From assembly GCF_015355785.1 (NCBI RefSeq), contig NZ_JADKYW010000006.1, positions 392,936 through 456,935 on the forward strand: a stretch of 64,000 bases of DNA, in the 5' to 3' direction. Positions within the stretch are counted from its first letter, which is position 1. The number at the start of each line of letters is the position of its first letter. Position numbers and translations under genes: made by a program. Origin of the DNA: Arthrobacter gandavensis. GTDB taxonomy: Bacteria; Actinomycetota; Actinomycetes; Actinomycetales; Micrococcaceae. The notes under the pieces are model-generated. The model did no database searches. It was not told where the DNA came from and worked only from the letters and a program-made list of their open reading frames with translations. Of this stretch, positions 54,122 through 62,140 are shown piece after piece.

Positions 54122-55003
54122 GTGCGAAAAGTACTAGCCCTGCTCCTGCCCGCCCTCCTGCTGCTCACCGCGTGCTCCGGAGACGGCAGCAGCGATCCGC
54201 TCTCCTCCGTAAAAGTCACTTCGAACGGTGACGGTGCCGTCCCCACGGTGGAGTTCGATACCCCGCTGTCAGCAGACGAGCCGACGCTGGTCCGGGTGAA
54301 CGACGGCGACGGTGCTGAACTGTCCGATGGCCAGACCGCTTCCGTGCGGCTTGTGGTCATGGACCCCGAAAGCGGCGAAGCGGGCCAGGAAACCTACACC
54401 GCGGAAACTGCTGAAGACATTGCGGTGGACGAGACCCTCAAGCAGGGCAACGAGCAGATGTACAGTGCCCTCGTGGGTGCTCCCGTCGGCTCCGACTTCG
54501 CCTACTACGTTCCCGGCAATGAAGAGGCAGGCACTGCTACGCAGTTCATCGTCTTCACGCTGACCGATGCCCGGGACGTTCCCACGCGCGCCTGGGGCAC
54601 CGACGTCGACCCCGTTGAAGGCCAGCCCACCGTGACCCTGGATGACGACGGCAAGCCGACCATCACCGTTCCGGAGACCGAAGCACCCACCGAGCTCGTC
54701 GCCCAGGAGCTGAAGAAGGGCGACGGCGCCGTCGTGGAAGCCGACGACACCGTCACCGTCCAGTACCACGGCGTGAAGTGGTCCGACGGTTCAGTCTTCG
54801 ACTCCAGCTGGGAACGGGGTGCCCCCGCGTCCTTCGGGCTGAACCAGGTCATCTCCGCCTGGACCGACGGCCTTGCCGGCAAGACTGTCGGATCCCAGGT
54901 CCTGATTGTGGCTCCTCCTGCCACCGCCTACGGATCGTCTGAAGGCAACGAACTGCAGAACGAAACCCTGGTCTTCGTCGTCGACATCCTCGAGGCCAAG
55001 TAG
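54122..55003 (+). CDS. FKBP-type peptidyl-prolyl isomerase, lipoprotein
   Basis: 293 residues. The signal peptide ends in lipobox LLTAC (Cys near 18), so it is anchored outside the membrane. A first region (about 50-150, NDGDGAELSDGQTASVRLVVMDPESG, MYSALVGAPVGSDFAYYVPG) resembles a degenerate FKBP domain. The second (about 195-293) is complete: VTVQYHGVKWSDGSVFDSSWERG, VISAWTDGLAGKTVGSQVLIVAPP and AYGSSEGNEL. It helps fold secreted proteins. GTG 54122 has GAAAGAAG upstream. FKBP genes next to pafA are common in actinobacteria. Confidence 0.88.
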   Translation: MRKVLALLLPALLLLTACSGDGSSDPLSSVKVTSNGDGAVPTVEFDTPLSADEPTLVRVNDGDGAELSDGQTASVRLVVMDPESGEAGQETYTAETAEDIAVDETLKQGNEQMYSALVGAPVGSDFAYYVPGNEEAGTATQFIVFTLTDARDVPTRAWGTDVDPVEGQPTVTLDDDGKPTITVPETEAPTELVAQELKKGDGAVVEADDTVTVQYHGVKWSDGSVFDSSWERGAPASFGLNQVISAWTDGLAGKTVGSQVLIVAPPATAYGSSEGNELQNETLVFVVDILEAK

Positions 55004-55051
55004 CCGGTAATCCGGATAGGATTGCTGGCAGTCCCCAAACAAAGGAGTCCC

Positions 55052-55447
55052 ATGTCATTCGGAAAGCGCGAGTACGACCGCCAGAAGCCGGAGATCGATT
55101 TCCCGGAGCACGGTGCTCCGACGGATCTCATCATCGAAGACATCATCGTCGGAGACGGAGCCGAGGCCAAGGCCGGAGATACCGTCTCGACCCACTACGT
55201 GGGCGTGGCCTTCTCCACCGGCGAAGAGTTTGACGCGTCCTGGAACCGCGGTGCGCCGCTGGACTTCACGGTCGGCATCGGCCAGGTCATCCAGGGCTGG
55301 GATCAGGGCCTGCTAGGCATGAAGGTCGGCGGTCGGCGCCGGCTGGAGATCCCTTCCCACATGGCCTACGGAGACCGGGGAGCTGGCTCGGCCATCGCGC
55401 CGGGTGAGTCCCTCATCTTCGTCGTGGACCTGCTCGGGGTCCGCTAG
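55052..55447 (+). CDS. FKBP-type peptidyl-prolyl isomerase, cytoplasmic
   Basis: 131 residues with no signal peptide. The FKBP core runs THYVGVAFSTGEEFDASWNRGAPLDFTVGIGQVIQGWDQGLLGMKVGGRRRLEIPSHMAYGDRG, with the active-site aromatic residues intact. It catalyses cis-trans isomerisation at proline. ATG 55052 follows AAAGGAG. TAGGAT at 55017-55022 may give it its own promoter. It is the last gene before a strong terminator. Confidence 0.92.
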   Translation: MSFGKREYDRQKPEIDFPEHGAPTDLIIEDIIVGDGAEAKAGDTVSTHYVGVAFSTGEEFDASWNRGAPLDFTVGIGQVIQGWDQGLLGMKVGGRRRLEIPSHMAYGDRGAGSAIAPGESLIFVVDLLGVR

Positions 55448-55469
55448 CAGCGGTAACTGCCATCCATCC

Positions 55470-55512
55470 AAGGGCGGCCCGCCGGTCATCACTGCACCGG
55501 CGGGCCGCCCTT
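55470..55512 (+). terminator. Strong intrinsic terminator after the FKBP genes
   Basis: 17-bp perfect GC-rich stem (55470-55486 with 55496-55512) with a 9-nt loop, followed by TTTGC. It separates the proteasome transcript from pafBC. Confidence 0.88.
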
Positions 55513-55537
55513 TGCACGGTTGGAGCACCAACGGCTG

Positions 55538-55543
55538 TAGATT
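55538..55543 (+). promoter_or_regulatory. -10 element (TAGATT) of a leaderless pafBC transcript
   Basis: TAGATT ends 6 nt before GTG 55550. With the terminator just upstream, this gives the regulator its own transcription unit. Confidence 0.55.
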
Positions 55544-55549
55544 AGCCGT

Positions 55550-57547
55550 GTGTCTCCGAAACCAGCCGAAAAGCGCACCGAACGCCTGCTCAACCTGGTC
55601 ATAGCCCTGCTTTCCTCCCGGCGCGGCTTCACGAAGGCTGAACTGTTCGAGGAAATCGAGCTCTACTCCGAGGCAGCAACGCCTGAAGCCCGTGAGAAGC
55701 TCTTTGACCGGGATAAGGCGTTCCTGCGTGAACAGGGCATTCCGGTGGAGTCCTACAGCGAGGACCCGCTCTACGAACAGGACAACTCGCTGCAGCGCTA
55801 CCGAATCCGGAGCGAGGAGTACCGGCTGCCCGAAGTGTCCTTCACTCCCGCCGAATCCGCTGTGCTGGCCCTCGCGGCCCAGATGTGGGAGCAGGCTGCC
55901 CTCGGGTCGGCCGCAGCACGGGCGCTGCGCAAGCTTCGGGCCCGCGGTGTCCTCGCCGAAGACGCAGCGGCCAGCCCGGTTCATCCGGCCATCCGAACGT
56001 CGGACCCCAATTTTTCAAAAGTGTTCCGGGCTGTCACGGACCGGACCCCCGTTTCCTTTGGCTACCGGGCTTCCTCCGGCCAGGAATCAGCACGCAGCGT
56101 CCAGCCCTGGGGCATGGGTTCCCGCTACGGCCACTGGTACCTCGTTGGCTGGGACACTGACCGGAACGCTGAACGGTGGTTCCGGCTGTCCCGCATGACC
56201 ACAGAGGTTCGGACCGGCAGGGGCAGCTACCGGGTTCCGGAGGACTTCGACATCCGCGTGTCCCTGGCCTCCCTGGACTCCGTTTTTGCTTCCCGGTCCG
56301 CGGCAGTGGACGTCCAGGCCGGTGCGGGCGCAGAACTGCGACTCCGGGCAGGCGACCATGCGGATCCAGCCGCCGGGCTCGCCGGGCCGCCGTCCGGATG
56401 GGACCGCCTCTGGTTCGCCGTCACGGACCTAGACGCCCTGGCCGCCGACGCCGCTGCCCTGGGTACGGCTGCCCGGGCGGTCCATCCGCCCGAACTCAGG
56501 GACGCCGTTATTGCGGCGCTGGCCCGGGCACGTCGGTTCCAGGACGAACCGGTTCCGGACTACGCCCCTGCGGCGGCCGTTCGCGGAACGGCAGCCAAGA
56601 CAGCCGGAGCACAGGAGCGGCTGAGCCGTCTTCTGGACCTGGTTCCCTACATCCTGGCCAACCAGGGGGCGGGCATGGCGGAAACTGCCGCCCGCTTCGG
56701 AGTCAGCCAGGAGCAGCTGGCCTCGGACCTCAACCTGCTGTTTGTCAGCGGGCCGCGGTACTACCCGAACGGCCTGATGGACGTGAACTTCGAGACCGGG
56801 GAAATCTATATAGACAATGCGGAGAACCTTTCCCAGCCGGTCCGGCTCTCGATGGACGAAGCCGCTGCCCTGGTCGTTGGCTTGGACACCCTCGCCGCCC
56901 TGCCCGGAGCCGCCCCCACCGACGCCGTGGCCTCCGCGCACGCTAAGCTCACCGAGGCTGCCGGAACCGCGGCGGGCGCCGGCACCTCGCTGGCAGCGGA
57001 ACTCCGTCCGGCAGGCACGCCGGATCTCCTCGCTGAACTCCAGAAGGCCGTCACCGGCGCAAGAAGCCTGGCCATCCGCTACGTCGTGCCCAGCCGCGAC
57101 GAAGTCTCCGAAAGGGTCATCGATCCGCGCCGCATCTTCTCCGACAACAACACGTGGTACCTGGACGCCTGGTGCCACCGGGCCCAGGCAGCACGGTTCT
57201 TCCGGGTGGACCGGATCCTTTCAGCCACTGACAGCGGTGAGGCCGCAACCGGCTTGCCCGACCCTGATCCCCGGTTCCCCTCGAGTCTCTTCACGCCGGG
57301 GGAGGCGGACGAGTTCGTCACAATCCGCCTTCTTCCGGACGCTTCCTGGGTGGCCGACGCCTATAGCGCCGAGCAGCGGGCCCAGCTGCCCGACGGCGGA
57401 CAGGCAGTGGTGCTGCGAACGGCCAGTACCGGGTGGATTCCGGGTTTCATTGCACGCCTGTCCGGGTCAGCGGCCGTCCTGGCACCGGCCGGGTTGCGGG
57501 AGGAAACCTCTGCCTGGCTGTCGGCGGCAGCAGCAAACTACGCGTGA
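55550..57547 (+). CDS. pafBC: PafBC, fused DNA-damage-response transcription regulator with WYL domains
   Basis: 665 residues equal to PafB plus PafC. In the N-half a winged HTH (about 6-70, SRRGFTKAELFEEIELYS) precedes WYL domain 1 near 190-230 (GHWYLVGWDTDRNAERWFRLSRM). In the C-half a second HTH-like region (near 350-395, ARFGVSQEQLASDLNLLF) precedes WYL domain 2 near 500-555 (WYLDAWCHRAQAARFFRVDRI). Mycobacterial PafB and PafC form a heterodimer that activates most DNA repair genes independently of LexA. The fused form is known from Arthrobacter. Leaderless GTG after TAGATT. Confidence 0.93.
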   Translation: MSPKPAEKRTERLLNLVIALLSSRRGFTKAELFEEIELYSEAATPEAREKLFDRDKAFLREQGIPVESYSEDPLYEQDNSLQRYRIRSEEYRLPEVSFTPAESAVLALAAQMWEQAALGSAAARALRKLRARGVLAEDAAASPVHPAIRTSDPNFSKVFRAVTDRTPVSFGYRASSGQESARSVQPWGMGSRYGHWYLVGWDTDRNAERWFRLSRMTTEVRTGRGSYRVPEDFDIRVSLASLDSVFASRSAAVDVQAGAGAELRLRAGDHADPAAGLAGPPSGWDRLWFAVTDLDALAADAAALGTAARAVHPPELRDAVIAALARARRFQDEPVPDYAPAAAVRGTAAKTAGAQERLSRLLDLVPYILANQGAGMAETAARFGVSQEQLASDLNLLFVSGPRYYPNGLMDVNFETGEIYIDNAENLSQPVRLSMDEAAALVVGLDTLAALPGAAPTDAVASAHAKLTEAAGTAAGAGTSLAAELRPAGTPDLLAELQKAVTGARSLAIRYVVPSRDEVSERVIDPRRIFSDNNTWYLDAWCHRAQAARFFRVDRILSATDSGEAATGLPDPDPRFPSSLFTPGEADEFVTIRLLPDASWVADAYSAEQRAQLPDGGQAVVLRTASTGWIPGFIARLSGSAAVLAPAGLREETSAWLSAAAANYA

Positions 57548-57609
57548 ACAGCCGGTGAAGCCCTCTTTCGGCTCGCCGCCGCTGACACGGCTTTCCCAGA
57601 ACCCTCCAC

Positions 57610-57615
57610 TATGCT
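57610..57615 (+). promoter_or_regulatory. -10 element (TATGCT) of a leaderless small membrane protein transcript
   Basis: TATGCT ends 6 nt before ATG 57622. The intervening GGAAGC could instead serve as a weak ribosome site, but it is too close to the start. Confidence 0.5.
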
Positions 57616-57621
57616 GGAAGC

Positions 57622-57954
57622 ATGCCTTGGTGGTCGTGGATTCTGATATGGGTTGCCCTAACAGCGGTGGCCCTGCTGCTCTATGTCCTGATCGGCTACC
57701 GGCTCTTCCGCAAGTTCATGGCAGTGCTGCGAGAAGTCCAGTCAGCCGGGGCCAGGCTGTCCTTCGCTCCGGGACCCGTTCCACCGGATACTTCCACGGA
57801 GTTCCGGCCAGCGGTCTTCAAGGATCCGGCAGATGAACGGCGCCGGTATGACGAGGGTAAAGCGGCCAGGAAAGAGGCGCGGCGCGAACGCCGCGTCCAA
57901 CTCCGCACCCTCCGCGGACAACCGCGGGCCTGGCGCGATATCCCCGGGCTCTGA
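57622..57954 (+). CDS. Small single-pass membrane protein of unknown function
   Basis: 110 residues. One N-terminal membrane segment (WILIWVALTAVALLLYVLIGYRLF, about 5-28) is followed by a cytoplasmic tail with LREVQSAGARLSFAPGPV near 40 and a strongly basic end (KAARKEARRERRVQLRTLRGQPRAW). No known domain is recognised. It lies between pafBC and tatA. Its N-out helix and basic tail resemble a membrane anchor for a nucleic acid or ribosome contact, which is inference. Confidence 0.7.
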   Translation: MPWWSWILIWVALTAVALLLYVLIGYRLFRKFMAVLREVQSAGARLSFAPGPVPPDTSTEFRPAVFKDPADERRRYDEGKAARKEARRERRVQLRTLRGQPRAWRDIPGL

Positions 57955-57956
57955 CC

Positions 57957-57962
57957 TAAAAT
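57957..57962 (+). promoter_or_regulatory. -10 element (TAAAAT) for tatA
   Basis: TAAAAT lies 25 bp before the tatA ATG at 57987. The short leader contains GAAAGGAC as ribosome site. Confidence 0.45.
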
Positions 57963-57986
57963 GCACGTAAACGAAAGGACACCGGC

Positions 57987-58280
57987 ATGCGCCTAGAAGG
58001 CTGGCACATTGTCATCATCATTGTTATCGCGATCCTGCTCTTCGGTGCGCCGAAGCTGCCGGGACTTGCGCGAAGCGTGGGGCAGTCGCTGCGCATCTTC
58101 AAGTCCGAGGTACGCCAGATGAAGGACGAGAACACCTCTTCCGCTGCTGACGGCGGCCCGGTCGAGGGCCGCGTGGTCAACAACCCCGGGCAGGCGACGA
58201 ACCAGCCGGGACCGGCAGCGGGACCCAATCCGCCCGCCGGGCCACATACCGGCAGCGGTAACCCGCCCGCCAACCCGTAG
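57987..58280 (+). CDS. tatA: Sec-independent translocase subunit TatA
   Basis: 97 residues. Short membrane segment WHIVIIIVIAILLFGAPKLPGLARSVGQSLRIFKSEVRQM (hinge Gly-Pro region FGAPKLP) is the TatA/E pattern, followed by a Pro/Gly-rich disordered tail. It forms the pore-like assembly that moves folded proteins carrying twin-arginine signals. tatC follows after 5 bp. TatB is not in this window. Confidence 0.93.
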   Translation: MRLEGWHIVIIIVIAILLFGAPKLPGLARSVGQSLRIFKSEVRQMKDENTSSAADGGPVEGRVVNNPGQATNQPGPAAGPNPPAGPHTGSGNPPANP

Positions 58281-58285
58281 CGGCT

Positions 58286-59113
58286 GTGGCGCTGAAACGA
58301 GGGCGCAAATCCAACCCTGAAGGGCGGATGGCCCTCAAGGAGCATCTGAAGGAATTCCGCAACCGGCTGTTCAAGGCTGCTATCGCAGTGGTCCTTGGCA
58401 CCGTGGGCGGTTTCTTCCTGTACATGCCGGTCTTCAACGAACTGACGCGCCCTGTCCGGGAACTCTCCGAAGAACAGGGCCGGCTGGCCACTATCAACTT
58501 CGACGGAGTGGCTACCTCGTTCGACCAGATGATCCAGGTCTCCGTGTTTATCGGAGTGCTGGTTTCAAGTCCCTTCTGGCTCTACCAGCTCTGGGCCTTC
58601 ATCACTCCGGGCCTGAAGACCAAGGAACGCCGCGCAGCCCTGGGCTTCCTCTCCGCCGCTGTTCCACTGTTCCTGGCGGGCGTGTACCTGGCCTGGCTGA
58701 TCCTGCCCAACGCCGTCGGTGTCCTCACCGACTTCACCCCCGAGGGCGCGGCGAACGTCATTACGGCGTCGGTGTACCTGGCTTTCGTCCTTCGGCTCCT
58801 TCTCGCGTTCGGCATCGCCTTCCTGATCCCCGTTGTCATGGTCGGCCTGAACCTGCTGGGCCTGCTGAGCGGGAAGACGATCGTGAAGTACTGGCGGATC
58901 ACCGTCTTCATCATCTGCCTCTTTGCGGCCATGGCTGCCCCGGGCGGAGACGCACTGAGCATGTTCTACCTTGCGGCTCCCCTGCTGGTGCTCTTCGCCG
59001 TGGCGGTGGGGCTGTGCTTCATCAATGACAAGCGGCGCGCCCGGCGCAGTGCAGCTCGTGAAGCGGCCGTCGAGGCTGAAGCGGACACCGCGTCGGCCAT
59101 CCCGGACGCGTAG
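58286..59113 (+). CDS. tatC: Sec-independent translocase subunit TatC
   Basis: 275 residues with six membrane segments. Conserved cytoplasmic start MALKEHLKEFRNRLFKAA near 15-32 and the loop FDQMIQVSVFIGVLVSSPFWLYQLWAFITPGLKTKERR near 73-110 are TatC text. NLLGLLSGKTIVKYWRITVFIICLFAAMAAP near 190-220 covers the conserved final helices. It binds twin-arginine signal peptides. GTG 58286 is used (MALKRGRKSNPEGR), and an internal ATG 14 codons later is an alternative. Confidence 0.94.
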   Translation: MALKRGRKSNPEGRMALKEHLKEFRNRLFKAAIAVVLGTVGGFFLYMPVFNELTRPVRELSEEQGRLATINFDGVATSFDQMIQVSVFIGVLVSSPFWLYQLWAFITPGLKTKERRAALGFLSAAVPLFLAGVYLAWLILPNAVGVLTDFTPEGAANVITASVYLAFVLRLLLAFGIAFLIPVVMVGLNLLGLLSGKTIVKYWRITVFIICLFAAMAAPGGDALSMFYLAAPLLVLFAVAVGLCFINDKRRARRSAAREAAVEAEADTASAIPDA

Positions 59114-59153
59114 CCGGACCCGGTAGTTCAGGCCGCGGCTGCGGCTGCGCAGC

Positions 59154-59207
59154 ACGTTCGGCGCACGCACCCCGCTAAAGGCAGGACGAAGACGCTCTGC
59201 CGAACGT
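59154..59207. promoter_or_regulatory. 9-bp inverted repeat before the helicase gene
   Basis: ACGTTCGGC (59154-59162) and GCCGAACGT (59199-59207) are perfect inverted copies 36 bp apart. The right copy ends 1 bp before the -10 TAGGCT of the helicase gene. Each half contains a GAAC/GTTC core, but they are too far apart for a LexA box (GAAC-N4-GTTC). They may bind a dimer with looping, or pair in the RNA of the tatC 3' end. Confidence 0.35.
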
Positions 59208-59208
59208 C

Positions 59209-59214
59209 TAGGCT
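59209..59214 (+). promoter_or_regulatory. -10 element (TAGGCT) of a leaderless helicase transcript
   Basis: TAGGCT ends 6 nt before ATG 59221, and GGATAT between is not a ribosome site at usable distance. Confidence 0.55.
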
Positions 59215-59220
59215 GGATAT

Positions 59221-62076
59221 ATGACTTCCCCGTCTGAACGGTATTTCGCCGCCAAGGAACGCATCGGCCACGCACGCACCCGCCTGGGAGTCTTCGAGCA
59301 GTCCCTGGGATTCGACCTCGATCCCTTCCAGCTCGAGGCCTGCCGCTCGGTGGAGGCAGGCCGCGGCGTCCTGGTGGCGGCACCAACGGGTGCCGGCAAG
59401 ACCGTCGTGGGGGAGTTCGCCGTCTACATGGCCCTTGAACGTGGCCTGAAGGCGTTCTACACCACCCCGATCAAAGCCCTGAGCAACCAAAAGTACACGG
59501 AGCTCTCCGCGTCCTACGGCGCTGAAAACGTCGGCCTGCTCACCGGCGACACCAGTATCAACCCGGACGCGCCCGTCGTAGTGATGACCACCGAAGTGCT
59601 GCGCAACATGCTCTACGCGAATTCGGACACGCTGGATGACCTGGGCTACGTCGTCATGGACGAGGTGCATTACCTCGCTGACCGCTTCCGCGGAGCCGTC
59701 TGGGAAGAGGTCATCATCCACCTGGGCTCTGACGTGCAGCTCGTGTCGCTGAGCGCGACCGTGTCCAACGCAGAGGAGTTCGGCGCCTGGCTGGACACAG
59801 TGCGGGGTGACACCGACGTCGTAGTCACCGAACACAGACCGGTGCCGCTCTGGCAGCACGTAATGGTTGGCCGGGACATCCTGGACCTTTTCGCCGCCGA
59901 CGTTTCATTCGACGAGACGGCCGGAGCCGAGACCGGGCCGTCCGGTTCCGGGGGCAAGGCCAAGGTCAAAGTCAATCCCGAACTCCAGGAGCTGGCCCGC
60001 AGCGAGTCGCGGCTGAACCAGCGCGGCCGCTGGTCCGGTCCGCGGTCCGGTCCCGGCGGCCGCAAACCGGCCAATGCACGCCGCGGGCCATCCGGCTCCA
60101 ATGCCCTGACTCGCACGCCGCGGGCATCACGCCCGCAGGTGATCAGCCAGCTGGACAAACGCGGACTGCTGCCTGCCATCACCTTCATTTTCTCCCGCAA
60201 CGGCTGCGACGGCGCTGTTCGGCAGTGCGTAGATGCGGGCCTGACCCTCACCAGTGAAGCCGAGCGAGCGGTCATCGCCAGGACCGTTGATGAAGCCGCC
60301 CGGGACATCCCCGAAGACGACCTGGAAGTACTGGGATTCTGGACCTGGCGTGAAGGGCTCATCCGCGGCTTCGCCGCCCACCATGCCGGCATGCTGCCGA
60401 CCTTCAAGGAAGTGGTTGAAAAGCTCTTTGCCGCCGGGCTGGTCCGGGCGGTCTTCGCGACCGAAACCCTGGCCCTGGGCGTCAACATGCCCGCACGCTC
60501 AGTGGTCCTCGAGAAACTGGACAAGTTCAACGGCGAGGCGCACGTCGATGTCACGGCGGGGGAGTACACCCAGCTCACGGGCCGGGCCGGCCGCCGGGGA
60601 ATCGACGTCGAAGGCCACGCCGTCGTGCTCTGGCAGCCGGGCACGGATCCGGCCGCCGTGGCCGGCCTCGCGTCCCGCCGGACCTATCCGCTGAACTCGT
60701 CCTTCCGTCCCACCTACAACATGAGCATCAACCTGATCGCCCAGTTCGGCCGAGAACGTGCACGGGAGATCCTCGAATCGTCCTTCGCCCAGTTCCAGGC
60801 CGACCGTTCGGTGGTTGGCCTGGCCCGCCAGGTCAGGTCACGCGAGGAGTCGCTTGCCGGCTATGAGAAGGCGATGACCTGCCACCTGGGGGACTTCACC
60901 GAGTATGCCGCGCTGCGGCGCCAGCTTTCCGACCTTGAGAGCAACGCATCGCGGTCCAAGGCCCGCACCCTGCGCAGTGCGGCTGCGGCATCCCTTGAAA
61001 CCCTGCGTCCCGGCGACGTCGTGGACGTCCCGGGAGGCCGCAACCCGGGCCATGCTGTGGTGCTGTCCACCGACTCCGGGGCACGCGACCCGCGCCCGAC
61101 CATCCTGACCGAGGACAAGCAGCTGCGCCGCCTGCACGTCCAGGACCTGGACGGAGCGGTGAATGTGGTCTCCCAAATCCGTATTCCAAAGTCCTTCAAT
61201 GCCCGGACACCAAAGGACCGCCGGGACCTGGCCTCGTCCCTGCGCAACGCACTGCGGGAGCACCGGCCGCCGCGCCCGGCTGGATCCCGCGGCGCATCCC
61301 TCCACACCGGCGGAACCGAACGGCAGGAACAGGCCATAGCCGAGCTGCGCCGGAAGATGCGGGCGCACCCCTGCCACGGCTGCAGCGACCGGGAGGACCA
61401 TGCCCGCTGGGCCGAGCGCTGGTGGAAGCTGCGCCGCGAGACGGACAACCTTGCCGCCCAGATCCGCGGCCGAACCAACACGATTGCGAAGGTTTTCGAC
61501 CGCGTCAGTTCAGTGCTGGAGCACTACGGATACGTTGCGGCCGACGCCGACGGCTCCCTGCGGGTGACCTCCGCAGGCAGCAAGCTCCGCCGAATCTACG
61601 GCGAGAAGGACCTGCTGGCTGCGCTCGGGCTGGAGAACGGGGCATTCGACGATGTCGACGCCGTCGAACTTGCCTGCCTCGCCACTGCTCTCGTCTACCA
61701 GCCCAAACGGGAAGAACGCGGCCTGCGCCCGAAGATGCCCAGCGCCGTCCTGGACGGCGCGGTGGACATTCTCATCCGCCAGTGGTCGGAGCTGACGGAT
61801 CTGGAAGAGGCGGAAAAGCTTCCCGTCACGGGCGAGCCGGAGCTGGGGCTGGTGTGGCCGATGTACAAGTGGGTCCGGGGCAAGCACCTGCAGGTGGCCC
61901 TCAACGGCACCGAGCTGGCCGCCGGGGACTTCGTGCGGTGGTCCAAGCAGGTCATCGACGTCATCGACCAGCTGGCCAAGGTGCCGGACATCTCCATTGA
62001 TCTGCGCCGACGCTGCCGTGAAGCAATCGACCTGATCAAGCGCGGCGTCGTCGCCTACTCCGCCGTGAGTGAATAA
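59221..62076 (+). CDS. Ski2/Mtr4-like DEAD/DEAH-box RNA helicase (HelY type)
   Basis: 951 residues. Motif I VLVAAPTGAGKTVVGEF near 53-69, Ia TTPIKALSNQK near 81-91, II VVMDEVHYLADR near 143-154 (DEVH), III SLSATVSNA near 175-183, and VI QLTGRAGRRGIDVEGH near 457-472. An Arg/Gly/Pro-rich insertion with likely disorder lies near 235-305, then the second RecA domain, and a C-terminal part with CHGCSDREDHARWAERWWKLRRE (near 720, CxxC-like). It belongs to actinobacterial HelY proteins of the RNA-degradation or rRNA-processing kind. The position after tatC is conserved. Confidence 0.9.
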   Translation: MTSPSERYFAAKERIGHARTRLGVFEQSLGFDLDPFQLEACRSVEAGRGVLVAAPTGAGKTVVGEFAVYMALERGLKAFYTTPIKALSNQKYTELSASYGAENVGLLTGDTSINPDAPVVVMTTEVLRNMLYANSDTLDDLGYVVMDEVHYLADRFRGAVWEEVIIHLGSDVQLVSLSATVSNAEEFGAWLDTVRGDTDVVVTEHRPVPLWQHVMVGRDILDLFAADVSFDETAGAETGPSGSGGKAKVKVNPELQELARSESRLNQRGRWSGPRSGPGGRKPANARRGPSGSNALTRTPRASRPQVISQLDKRGLLPAITFIFSRNGCDGAVRQCVDAGLTLTSEAERAVIARTVDEAARDIPEDDLEVLGFWTWREGLIRGFAAHHAGMLPTFKEVVEKLFAAGLVRAVFATETLALGVNMPARSVVLEKLDKFNGEAHVDVTAGEYTQLTGRAGRRGIDVEGHAVVLWQPGTDPAAVAGLASRRTYPLNSSFRPTYNMSINLIAQFGRERAREILESSFAQFQADRSVVGLARQVRSREESLAGYEKAMTCHLGDFTEYAALRRQLSDLESNASRSKARTLRSAAAASLETLRPGDVVDVPGGRNPGHAVVLSTDSGARDPRPTILTEDKQLRRLHVQDLDGAVNVVSQIRIPKSFNARTPKDRRDLASSLRNALREHRPPRPAGSRGASLHTGGTERQEQAIAELRRKMRAHPCHGCSDREDHARWAERWWKLRRETDNLAAQIRGRTNTIAKVFDRVSSVLEHYGYVAADADGSLRVTSAGSKLRRIYGEKDLLAALGLENGAFDDVDAVELACLATALVYQPKREERGLRPKMPSAVLDGAVDILIRQWSELTDLEEAEKLPVTGEPELGLVWPMYKWVRGKHLQVALNGTELAAGDFVRWSKQVIDVIDQLAKVPDISIDLRRRCREAIDLIKRGVVAYSAVSE

Positions 62077-62140
62077 CTCCGGGCCCGGCAGCGTTTCCTT
62101 TCTACGAGAACTTCGAACAAACCACAGAACAGGTGAGTCC

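Noticed and set aside
47400-57547. The Pup-proteasome locus as a novel system
   Set aside because: Every component (ARC, Dop, Pup, PrcB, PrcA, PafA, fused PafBC) is described in actinobacteria, and the gene order is the known one. Only details such as the PrcB -1 residue are notable.
59154-59207. LexA (SOS) box before the helicase gene
   Set aside because: The GTTC and GAAC cores are present but about 40 bp apart and in the inverted order, rather than GAAC-N4-GTTC.
62069-62140. N-terminal extension of the amidohydrolase from GTG 62069
   Set aside because: It overlaps the helicase stop and adds a non-conserved segment, whereas TTG 62141 has a ribosome site and begins at the family-like N-terminus.
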